Below the pieces are notes generated by a model that did no database searches, was not told where the DNA came from, and saw only the letters and a program-made list of their open reading frames with translations. DNA of 64,000 nt from NCBI GenBank assembly GCA_947396885.1, contig OX377206.1, positions 90,951,960-91,015,959 of the forward strand. The letters are read 5' to 3'. This DNA is from Heligmosomoides polygyrus polygyrus (lineage: Eukaryota; Nematoda; Chromadorea; Rhabditida; Heligmosomidae). Below, piece after piece: positions 31,301 to 43,300 of the stretch (position 1 is its first letter; every line of letters starts with the position of its first letter). The translations under genes were made by a program, and so were the position numbers.

Positions 31301-34300
31301 ATTTTCAGAGCTCTTTCAAAGAGTATGTAATATTATGCAAAAAAAAAACTTTCAGTAAAATTCAGAATAAAATACTAAAATAAACGGCGTGAACTTAGTT
31401 TCCAGCATAATATTTCCTACAACTCGGATGCCGGTCTATATGATGGCGTGCTTCTAGCCGCTTCGACTCATTCCGTGTCTCGTTCGCTGAACCTCTCCAG
31501 TCACCAAATTGGAATCCGACGTACCAACCTGTTTGTTTTCGTGCCGAACCTCGCCGTTCGCTCTCAGCATGGTGCTGCTAATAGAGATCGGCGCCACGTG
31601 GAACATCATCGTTGTCGAGGATGAACTTCTTGCGACCTCCTTACGACCGCCGGCCGACGGACTGTTGTAGGAGTTCGACTTCACGCAGTTATTATGCCGT
31701 TCGTTTCCTAACGTCACGTGAACAGTCTTCGAGACCAAATTGCCGAATTCCGGGCTGACTTTTCGAGTACTATCGTCTTCGTGCAAGTCTTCCACAGACG
31801 AATTCCGACTGACACCATCAATGTATGGTATGGAATCCATGAAGTCGTCGCCAAACGACCTGAAAGAACCAATATCCAATGGCTTTAAATGCTTGAAAAA
31901 TCTATTTGAAGTCGTCTAGGTGCTAATGAGAATGCAGCCATCTGAAATTCAGGACCGACTCCCCCAGTGAGAAGCGCAAACCTTCTCGCAACACTGGCGT
32001 TCTTCTGGGGCCTTTTCTCTTCTGAATCTCATGTGGGCACGAGGCTCCCTTGGCCTAAATCGTTTAACTGCCCTGGAGCTATTGCCACGCTTCCTTGTTT
32101 CTCTCTCTCTCCTTCTCTGACTAATTCAATTGTTCGCTCAATAGGGTAGCCGGAGCACTCTGCACTTCTCTCAATAGACATCAAAATCTGCCGAATTAAT
32201 GCTACACGTTTCGATCACATCCGACCGGCGATACTATCAGAAGCAGATGACGTGATTCATAAATGCATCGATACGCACTACTTGTTGGCGAAAACGGTGA
32301 CGTTTCCAAGCTAAACTTCGAACTTTTATCTGGAAGTGTACTATAAGTTGATTACGCTCGGATTCTGATGACAAATCTCGACGTAATTTGAACAGCTACC
32401 TAAAGCAGATTACCTGCCCTTCATTGAGGAATAACAGGCGGCTATTTCTTCGACGTGTTTTCCTCCTTCGTGACAAACAAATTCATCAAACCAAACGTCA
32501 AAAAACAAATCCAAAATGAATACGTTTTAGTTTACTGACAAGCATGAAACTGTGATGGACGTACATTATTACCTTGTTATCGATCATTTGTGTGCTCCAG
32601 TGTGAAGCATAAAGGGTGCGCCCATCGACGCGAATCAATTTCGTTGCCGGATGCGCCGCGCATTGTACCTTTACGGGATGGCGCGGAGGAAGTTTGAACG
32701 CACATTCGACCCCTACAATGACTTTCGGTGGTCAGTCGATGAGCACTTCGGCGCTCTGTCTTTACTAGACAAGTTTTATATGTCAATTTACTAACTTCGA
32801 CGAGACGAAACGCGTGGTTGGTTTAGACGGGGGATTGAACCTTGAATCGATTCCGAGTGCATGCGACAACCGGCGCTTCACCCCACTGCGCTGGACGGGC
32901 CCACCTCTTTGCCAAGTCAGGACTGCTGTGGAAATGCCATGAATTCGTCAGGTTCTAGCGCCATTCGAAGAATATCTGATCGACAGAACAAGTAGGGGAA
33001 CTGCACACTCCAACCGTCGTAGCTTTAGGGGGCCATAAATAAGACACGTTCATGCAGATATAATGGCCGACTTCAACGTCCGTCTCTGTTCTACCATCTA
33101 TACCATAGTGATTTTCTGAAGAATGCTGTACAAGCAAGAAGCAGCAGCACCATCAGAAGTATAAGTAAGAACAAATAAAGGACAAAAGAAATCAATCCCT
33201 TCTGGAATGCGCCATGCATTCTGCATCTATGGACTGTCGCGGAAGCGGTTTGAATGCGTATTTGGTCAGTACGAAGATTTACGGTGGCTGGCCAATGGAC
33301 AACTTAGCGTTCTTCCTCTCCAGACTAGTCTGGCACTGAGCCACAGACCTCTAATGATGAAAGGCTTAGTTGGTTTCGGCCGGAAATCTGAACCAAGAGC
33401 CTGATTCGGTGTGCACGCGACACCCGCCGCTTCCTCCGACTGCGCTACCATGCGCTCCATTATTCGCTCCAATATTTATTATAATTATTTCTGCGAACCT
33501 ATGCTCGATAAATCATCGTTCCAAAATACTTAAAATAATAATTTTTGAATTAAATTATATAATAACATCTCTATGGTATTTCCTTAGCGTACAAAATGCG
33601 GAATGAGACAGTTTGTTTTCTTCAAAACATCTAAAAAGATGGAGCGATCCCAGTTTGGGGTGGCCAAGTGATGTTTTTCCCTTCCACACCAAAAAAAGGA
33701 TATACTAGAGAGACCCTCTGCTGTTTATGTTGTAAATAATAAAGACGATATTATTTAATCACTCTGAAAGATGTGCCATGAATTCCACTTTATGGGGCAC
33801 TGTGGAGTCGATTTGAATACGCATGTAGAATCTACAATGGCTTGCGAAAGCCAGGTGATGTTCCTTTATCCTTCATACATATCTGGTATCAGCGCATCGA
33901 TCCCAGTGTGATGGAGAGCTTGGATGATCAGGGCGGCAACCCCAACCGAGAACCGCACTATTCGGGATGCTGCACGCAACAGCCATCGCCTCGTCCGACT
34001 GCGCCACCATGCGGGTTGGGGGTGGACGGGCTCCAGTAACTTCAGATGACGGTGCTGTGGCGCACAGGAGAGAGGATAGCAAGCAGTTACGGATGGTCCC
34101 CCCTCCCATAAACTAGGACTGCATGAAGTACTCGAATTGCTGAACATTTGAAAATCTTAAGCCTTAAGAAGGGGTTGAAGTCGTCAGTAAATGTTTTACT
34201 GCAGCTCGAGCTTCACTACTGAGGGAACGAAGGCAACCAATATACATCTTAGATGCGCCTCGCATTCTATTTTTGCGGTGTGTAGTAGGGGGTGGGGCGC

Positions 34301-37300
34301 GTGGAGCGCAGTCGGAGGAGGCGCCGGCTGTCGCCTGCACCCGATACCAAGTCCCTGGTTCGGATTTTCCGCCCAGGCCAACCTAGTCTTTCATCCCTCC
34401 GGGGTCGGCGATTTGGTACCAGACTCGTCTGGGAAGGATAAAGCACTGACTTGTACATCGGCTGGCCACCGCAAGTCATTGTATGGCCAAATACGCATTC
34501 AACACGCCTCCACGACATCTCGTAGAAATAGAATGCGTGGCGCATCCCAAAGAAGATTGAATAACGCCGTCCTTTATCCTCTATCCTTATCGTAGGGGGT
34601 CGTCGAAGGAGCTTCTGGCCCATACAATGACCCTTATTGACAAGCTGATGGCCAATTCAGTACTATAGTTTGGCTGAATGACCTATTTGAGTAGGTATTC
34701 GAATGATTTTCATTCTATTGAAAAAATTGCGTTTTTCGAATGTATTCGAATTTGATTATTCAAAAACACGTATTCCGAATGTCTTTGAATTCGAGTATTC
34801 GAAAAATCGCGTTTTTTTACAATGTATTCGATTTCGGATATTTAAAAAATCGCATTTTTCGGACGATCAAATTCGAGTATTTAGAAAAAGCGCACTTTTG
34901 AATATAATCGATTTCGAATATTCGAAGAAATTTCGGGAGCACAACGAAAAGTCAAGCAAATCCGACGGGATAGGGCCGAACCTAGGAGGAAGGAAGACTT
35001 GTCGACCTGAGCGGGGACTCGAAACATGGATAATTATGGTGCGCAAGCAAAAGTTGGCGCCCCTTCTGGCTGCACTATAGGTGCTTCTCACAGAATTAGA
35101 AGCCCATACATGCAACTGAACTAATCCTACGATAAGGAATGGAAAAAATACCTCAGCCTTCCATTGCGTTCGCGAGGTGAAGCTTTCAACGAACTTTTGC
35201 TGTTGCTCAAGATAGTCTTGCGGACCTCTGGAGAATGATTTCGATAGATATCTGTAAAATAGAGAAAATATCAAGAATGGCTACATGTCGCGAAGACGCA
35301 GGTGTACGGGAACGCGCCGTTGCTCCTACCTAATTCGGCAGCCAATCATGTGCTCTGCATGCCTAAGCAGGTGCGTGGTGGGCTGCCGCCGTTACGGTGA
35401 AAGCAACGACGCCTTCCCGCACCTCAGCGGTGCATCTTCGAGACGTGCACCGAGAAATTTTAAAAGCACCACCGTAAAGAAGCCAGAAACGACTGTACCT
35501 CCGTTTGTCGTGGGTGTCGAACGGAGGTACGTTCTACCACTGCTGTCCATCAGAGGCGCTACTGTGCTCGGGCCTAGACTGATTTCAGTGGCCAGCGGAG
35601 TCAGCGTGGAAATGTCGTCCGACGAATCTGACAGCGTTGGGAAAGACGAGGTCTAAAACGTCTTTTTAAAGGGACTTACAAAAAACAAAAACATAACGTA
35701 AGGAACTGCAATGGAGGGAAGTGTAACGTTCTGGAATAATTCTAGGATATTCCTTTGAGGGCAAACATTCTAGAAGATTCTTTTGCAGGCAGGTGGGTGT
35801 TGGATGCAAGGCATGGCTATTTTAAAAAGGTTTTTGTACGAACTCTTAGGATTCAGAAAACTTAGAGGCCGGCACCGCGGAGTCCCCCAGCATTCATCAT
35901 TTTTCGCTATTTATCCTTGGTGACCACTGATCGGCCGCGTGGTAGCGCAGTCGGAAGAGACGCCTGCTATCGGGCACTCGTCTCCAGGTTTTGGTTCGGA
36001 TTTCAGCCCAGAACAACCAAGGCCTTTATCACGCCCGGGTAAATTGGTACCGGACTTGTCTGAAAAGGATAAAAATTGATTTTTCATCGGTTGGACACCG
36101 CGTGTCACTGTGGACGCCAAAATATGTATTGAAATTACCTCCACGACGTCCAGTAGGAATAGAATGCATGGCGCAACCCACGAAGGGATTCACTAACGCG
36201 CCCTTTAAATTCTTTTATCCTTTATCTATGGTCGGTGGTGTTCCAAATGGTAAAGGAACCATCATCTCTCTACTTATGAAAAAACTCGTACAGGAAAATT
36301 TAGATCCATCCTAGTCGGAGGGAGCACATGATGTTTTGACTCGTCATTCCGTACATTCAACATGGCCGAAAGCTTCACCTGGTGTCCTACAATATTGATA
36401 GCTCTTGATAAAATTTAGGAGAGATAAGCGCCTGGCTTAAAAGACGCAACTGTCACCTTGAGATTCGCCCCTCCCGACTAGGATAAATCCGAGAATTTCT
36501 ATTTTATTCTGGTGCTTTCGCGGCATAAATAGTAGCCTTCAAAAACAACTCTTAGCACGATCTGTTTTCAAATTAGCGAGAGGGGACCTGATAGCTGGCT
36601 GACTGGATGACACTGACTTGTCCATCGCCCGGCAACTACAGGTCATTTTATACGCCATTCGCATTCAAATCGCCTCCACGAGATCCCGTAGAAGTAGTAT
36701 GCGTGGCGCATCCAAAAAAAAAACCAAGTGGTGCCGTCCTATACAGGGTGTCTCAAAAAATGTATACACTGTTTGAATGGGGATACCTTTGCTCACAGAA
36801 AAGGTATTGAAGAAGTTACGGGCTCATATGAAAACATAAGAAAGTTGAAATTTTCAGGCGTATGAGTGGAATGGAATGCGCCACGCACTCGTCTGAAAGC
36901 TTTCATTTTGTACCCGATTGATTGTGTTTCGCTTGAATACTTGTTACAGTTTCTTCACAAAGTGGCCCTATCGGTGTATTTGTGCTTCTTTTAGGGTTTA
37001 AAACTTAGGAACACACTACGGCTTGCAAAAGATGGAGGGTGAAAAATAAAGTTTGAAAGGTTCTAATATTGCTGCTGGTGAAGCTGAATGATTGTTACAA
37101 TCATGCTGCTATGTACTTGGTCGGGTTAACCTGTGCGGTGCTTCTTTAAAGGTTTAGAATTTGACAATCACATGAAAGACACGTCACATGTGAGTTTATT
37201 GATTGCAAAATTTAAACGTGAACGAGGGTCCCGTTTTCCAAGACGGATTCTGTGGAGTGATGAGGTAACATTCAAGCCGAACGGAGCGGTTAATTTGCAT

Positions 37301-40300
37301 AATTACTACTACTGGGCAGCGGAAAACGTTAAAAGAAGCACTGCACAGGTTAACCCGGCCACGTAATAACAAGACTGTGACAAGCATTCAGCCCATCCAC
37401 AATCAATCGAGTTTGAAATGCGAGGTTTCAAGCGGGTGCATAGCGCAATTTTGACTATTTGAACGTCACAGTAATAATGTCACCATGCGTTTTCATACGA
37501 GTTTCAAGCAGCTTCAGAAGCTTCACCAGCAGAATTTTAGAACCTTTCAAACTCCATTTTTTAGGATACCCTGCATTTTTCGCAAGCCATGGTGCTTCTT
37601 CAAGTTTTAAACTTGAAAAGAGGCACAAATCAACCGATACGGCCACTATCTGAAGAAATTGTAACAAGTACTCAAGCGAAACACAATCAATTGGTTATAA
37701 AATGCAAGGTTTCAGATGAGTGCATGGCGCATTCCATGCCGCTCATACGTCAGAAAATTTCTATTTTTTAAGCATTCATGTGTGTGCTTAATTCTTTAGT
37801 ACCTTTACTTTGGGCAAAGTATCCCCATTCAAACAGTGTATATGTTTTTTTTGAGACACCCTGCATATTCTATCCTTTATTAGCGATCTAGGGCGCGTGG
37901 AGCGCAGTCGGAGGAGGCGCCGGCTGTAACTTGTACCCGATTCCAGGTTCCTGGTTCGGGTTTCCCGCCCAGGCCAACTCGATTAGCATTCAAGCCGCAA
38001 TAGATGAGGTTGTTTTATGGTCGAAATTATGGAAGCTCCCCTTGTCTGTTAATAAAACTAAGGTGTTTCATCTGGGACCCTCTAATCCCAGACACGCCTA
38101 TCAGATAAATGGTACTGTTCTTGAAGGTGTTGACTATATTAGTGACCTTGGCTTTCTCCTCGATTCAAAACTTAACTTTGATGATCATTGCAAACTCATT
38201 TCTAGTAAGGCCACGCAGAGGTTATTCCTCTTGTTTGAGTCCCTCAGTTCAAGCGATCCTTCCCTACTCATTAAAGCGTATAAAATTTACTTTCGCCCAA
38301 TTCTTGAATACGGCACATGTGTTTTCTATCCAAGAAATAAGGCCGTAATTGATATGCTAGAGAAGGTTCAAAATAATTTCACGAGGAAAGTATTCATTAG
38401 AGCTCTCGGGTTCACCTACAACAGTATACCTCGTGGTTTAATCAGGAACAAAATGTTAAAACTTGACAGTCTTTACCTTAGAAGGAAAAGAAATGATCTC
38501 ATTATGGCACACAGAATAGTTGGAACACTAGTTGGTTTAAATCCTGGCAAATTCTTCACCTTTGCATGCTCACGCACACGAGGACTTGAGCGTAAGCTGG
38601 TGCTTAAACAGCCACGTACACCGCTTAGGCGGCATTTCTTCACTTTCAGAGCCGGATCGGAGTATTCCAAACTGAGCAAAAAAGTGCAGGTCCCTGACGG
38701 GTTGGCTAAGTTCAAAAGCGTTTTATCTATGCACCTGAAGTGTTGACATTTAGTCGTTTCCATAAAATCAGCCTTTCTCCTTGCCGTTGTGTTTCATTCT
38801 TCTTCCACTCTTGTTGTAGGTCCTACAATGCAGAGTGATCTATTGTAGCCAGGTCTGTTCTATTTTCCTTGGGTTTGTTGTTGGTGTTGTTCTTTAAATC
38901 CCACATGTGGTTCCACATGTAATAAAAGTCAAAGTCAAAGCCTTCCATCCCTCCGGGGCCGGTGAATTGGTGCCAGACGTGTCTGGGAAGGATAAAGCGC
39001 TGACTTGTTCATCGGCTGGCCACCGCAAGTCATTGTATGGCCAAATTCGCATTCAATTCGCCTCCACGACATCCCGTAGAAGTAGAATGCGTGGCGCATC
39101 CCAAAGGGATTGAATAACGCCGTCCTTTATCCTTTTATCCCCTATTAGCGATCTACGTAATGCTTCAGCCGTGTATAATTGTGTAAGATGTTCATAGTCC
39201 TCTTGGCTACAGTACGTAGTGCTCGATCAAAGTCGTTTCAGGACTATTCTGCACTTTACCCAGATTTCTCAACTTCTATTTCCGTCCATGATATAACAGA
39301 GCATTGCCGTGGCTCGTCTGTGACACACACACATGCACAATGACGACGCGTGTGGAGTGTGTGCGTGTCTGTGTAGAAGAAGTCGTTTACGGCGACGATA
39401 CCGCTGAACGTCAAACGCAGGCGCGCCACAGCGGTGCAGACGGCATGCCTGCCGCTGACTGCGTTTGACATTCTGCTCCAAAACAAGCGATCGCATTTAA
39501 ATATATACACGGACACACGGAGTCGGAGCATCAGAAGACGATCACCAATCACCTACAACAACAGCGATAATCAGAATAGAAGGATAAGGATAAACGACGA
39601 CGTTACTCAATCCCTTTTGGGATGCGCCACATATTCCACTTAAACGTGAAGTTGTGGAGGCGATTTGAATGGGTACACAATCATCTCTGGTGGCCATCCG
39701 ATGAACAAGTCAGCGCTTTATCCTTCCCAGACAAGTCTGGTACCAATCCACCGACCCCGGTGAGATGAAAGTCTTGGTTGGCCTAGACGGAGAATCCGAA
39801 CCAAGAACCTGGTATTGGGTGCACTCGACAACCGACACCTCCTCCGACTGCGCTACACGCGCCTATTGTTAGAATAATTACCTGAAAACTGATCTCGAGC
39901 AGTATTCGATCGGTCTTGTTCTTGAAGTGCTTGCCCATTTGACGTGCCATTCGAGCGCCTCCCAACAGGGCAGAGCTGATCTGCAAGAAAATCGGTAGCT
40001 GTGAAAACATATTATTACAAATTGATAAGGAAAACCTTAAAGAGTAAAACGATGAAGTTCAGCGTTAGTCAATCCTTTCGTCGAATGCGCCACGCATTCT
40101 ACTTCTAAGTGAATTCGCGGAAGCAATTTGAACTGAATGCGTATTTGGCCTGCACAATGCCTTGCGGTGGTCAGCCGTCGAACAAACAAGTGTCTTAACC
40201 CTCCCAGACAAGTATGAAGTCTGCCATTTAAGAAAAATCGATGAAAGTGGCGTTGCTATCCCGATCGATACCACCGATTTCAGCGGCGAAGTCTCAGCCA

Positions 40301-43300
40301 CTAGTCAAACCGTTTACAACGAACCACACGGGAGGTTTACTGGTAAAATCGTTGTCGATTACTTTCACTGTGGAATGCGCCACGCACTCTACTTACAGGG
40401 GGTGTAGTGGAGGTGATTTGAATGCGTATTCGGCCTCCACGATGACTTCCGGTGGCCAGACGATAAACAACTCAGTGTTTTATCCTTCCCAGACAAGACT
40501 AGAAACAATTCGCCTACCCCGTAGGGATAGAAGGCTTGTTTGGCCCAAATCATTAAATAACAGAAAAATATGGAGAAAATCGATACATAAAATCCGTCTT
40601 TGCACAAAATTTCGACCTTGATAGAGTTGAGCGAGTGATCCATTTAGATGAAATAACAACAATACATATAGCGGGCGTTTGCCATTCTTTTTGGGATGCG
40701 CCGTGCATTTTACTTCAACGGGGCATATTAGGCTTATACTCTGAGTGAGGAGGTCAGCCAATGAACAAGTCAACGATTTATCCGGTCTCCATTAGTTAAA
40801 TTTTCAATAAAAGTGCATGGTATACTGCACTGATAAGATAACCTGCTTAGAAGATGTTTTCGATAGTAAGGAATGCGATAGTAACATCAATGAGCCTCGG
40901 CTTCGGGTTCTTTTCGTACTATTGGACAAATCGGAGGTGAACATATAATCTCGCACCGCGGTGTAGGCGTGAATTCCGAACCGATAACCTTGTTTAGGTG
41001 GGCCATTGTGGCACACAGCAGGGAGAGTTGAGCTTGAGAGAAGTTTGTTACCAACTTGCGGAGCTCGTGTGGGTGGGTGGCAATTTTCGTTGTTCTATAG
41101 GGGATCTGAACCATGAACCTGTTTTCGGAATTCACGCAACCACCTGAGCTCCTTACGACTGCTTTACCACACGCTTTCACATTGATATGCCCTTAAATGC
41201 AAGTTCTTCCTTATATTATTATCTAGAAAAGCTTCCCCTATTTCTTCAGAGCTTGAACAGATTTCAGCAGAATAACAGGCCTAACAATAATGTAGTATTT
41301 GAATAATAATAATTTTCAGGTTTAAAACTCCAGTCTCAATAAAGCAGAATTTTCATGGAATCCTTAGGACGGTTCAGAAGATTCTTCTTCTTCTCGTCGA
41401 ATGAAATCGAAGCATGTCTGTCTAGAAGTGGGCCGGCTACCAAGGGTGTAAACCAAAGACCGATTACGGAGTTTGACTCATTGGCAGTAGGATTGCACTT
41501 CTATCGATATTTATAGAAAATCTTGTAGAATTCAAACTCTACCTTGCAGTTGTCCATCTTGGCGGCTTGTCGAAGACTTCTGGCACGTTCTCGTTGACGT
41601 AGTCGACGGAAGATCACGGTATACAATACAATCATGGCAGCACATGGGAAGAAAAATGACAGCAACGATGAGAGAATGTTGAAATACGCGTTACCCAATT
41701 CGCACTGCTGAAAAAACGACATACATTTGTATACGGTCAAGATTTTAGGCGTGTAGCTGTAGCTCAGTCGAAGATGGCGCCAGCAGCTCTGCACTTTAAA
41801 TCGATTAGTAGTTCGGGTCTCGCCCAGGCTAACAAATCCTTTCGCCACTTAGGAGTCTGTGCAATGGTATTAGGTTGATCGGAAAGTCTTGCAACACTTT
41901 ACGCTACTGCCTGTAAAATTTGCTAAAGCTCTTACAGTATTGATCTTGTGTAGTGACGTCATAGTACATTCTCGAAGCTTCCTCAAGCGTACTATAGAAG
42001 GCCTCGTCGAGTACGAATAAAGCAACAATGTCAACGATAAGCAGCAGCATCCTACGACCTATCGCCTACTACGAATTTCTGCAAGGCCATTCCGCAACGA
42101 CTGCAGCCTCCAACATCTGCGCTGCGTTCGAGGAGGATGTCATTCACTATTCCACAGTGGCCCGTTGGTATCAGCGCTTCAAGGCTAGAAATATCTCTCT
42201 CGAAGATCGACCTCGTTTCGGACGCCCCTCTGTTGTGGAAGAAGACAGCTTGCGCGAAGCCTTCAAGGTGAAGCCAAATTCAACCACTCGCGAACTGGCG
42301 GCGACACTTGGATGTGCGCAAAGCACCGTCGTGAGGCGGCTGGAGATCCTTGGGTACCGCAAAGTTTCGTCGTCTTGGGTACCACATGAGCTGCGGGACT
42401 CTGACAAGGCGTGCCTAATCAGTGCTGCTGAGTCGCTGCTTCTTTGCCCGCAAAGAAATGACTTTCTGATGGACATTGTTACTGTTGATGAAGGCTGGGT
42501 CCATTATGTTAACTACACCCGCAAGAGCCAGTGGCTCCCACGCGGAGAACCGGCTCCAAGACAACCGAAACGTGGATACCACGAAAAGAAGGTTCTCCTG
42601 TGTTGCTGGTGGGACTCAGAAGGCATGCTTCACTGGGAGTTGCTGGATAGTGAGACCACAGTCACAGCATCTGTCTACGCTATCCAGCTCCAGAGCTTGG
42701 CCGGCGCCATGCGAAGAGAACGTCCAGAGCGGGAAAATGTCTACCTGCTACACGACAACGCGCGTCCTTATGTCGCAAAAGTGAGTTGCGAGAAAATCCA
42801 GGAGTTAGGCTGGGAAGTTCTGCCCCATTCACCGTACTCTCCAGACCTCGCTCCTTCTGACTAGCTCTTGTTCAGAGATCTGAAGCAGCATCTTCGAGGT
42901 AGAGATTTCGGTGATCGACGTCAACTGGAAATGGAGGTTTCTGAATCCTTTCCCTCATAGTCCTCGGAATTCTGATGGAAAGGAGTTGAAAGGCTGTTTG
43001 AAAGATGGGGCAGGATCTTAGACATGAGTGAGGAATATATCGTGGACTGAGTTTCTGTTTACTGTATTATATTGTATTGTATTGTAATATTGTTGTTCTA
43101 GTGTTGCAAGACTTTTCGATCAACCCAATAGAAGACTTGTCTGAGAGAACAAGCGAACACAGGCGGTTTGTCCACCGCTTTTCATAAGCCAAACACACAG
43201 CCATAGTGCCTTCAAAACATCCCGCGGAAATAGGATGTCTGGCGCATCCCACAGCGAGGCTAATTTATTTCGACTTTTATCCTTTTCATGCTATAAAAAC

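Larger units (their letters stand above)
41747..43287 (+). mobile_element. SINE-A copy 27 split by mariner element 2
   Basis: SINE pieces 41747-41869 and 43129-43287 are contiguous in the consensus at its ttggTAccagacttg site, with the TA duplicated by the mariner. Confidence 0.88.

Noticed and set aside
35285..35656. 123-codon plus-strand frame
   Set aside because: Antisense shadow of receptor exon 7 and its GC-rich continuation; the minus frame joins the neighbouring exons in phase.
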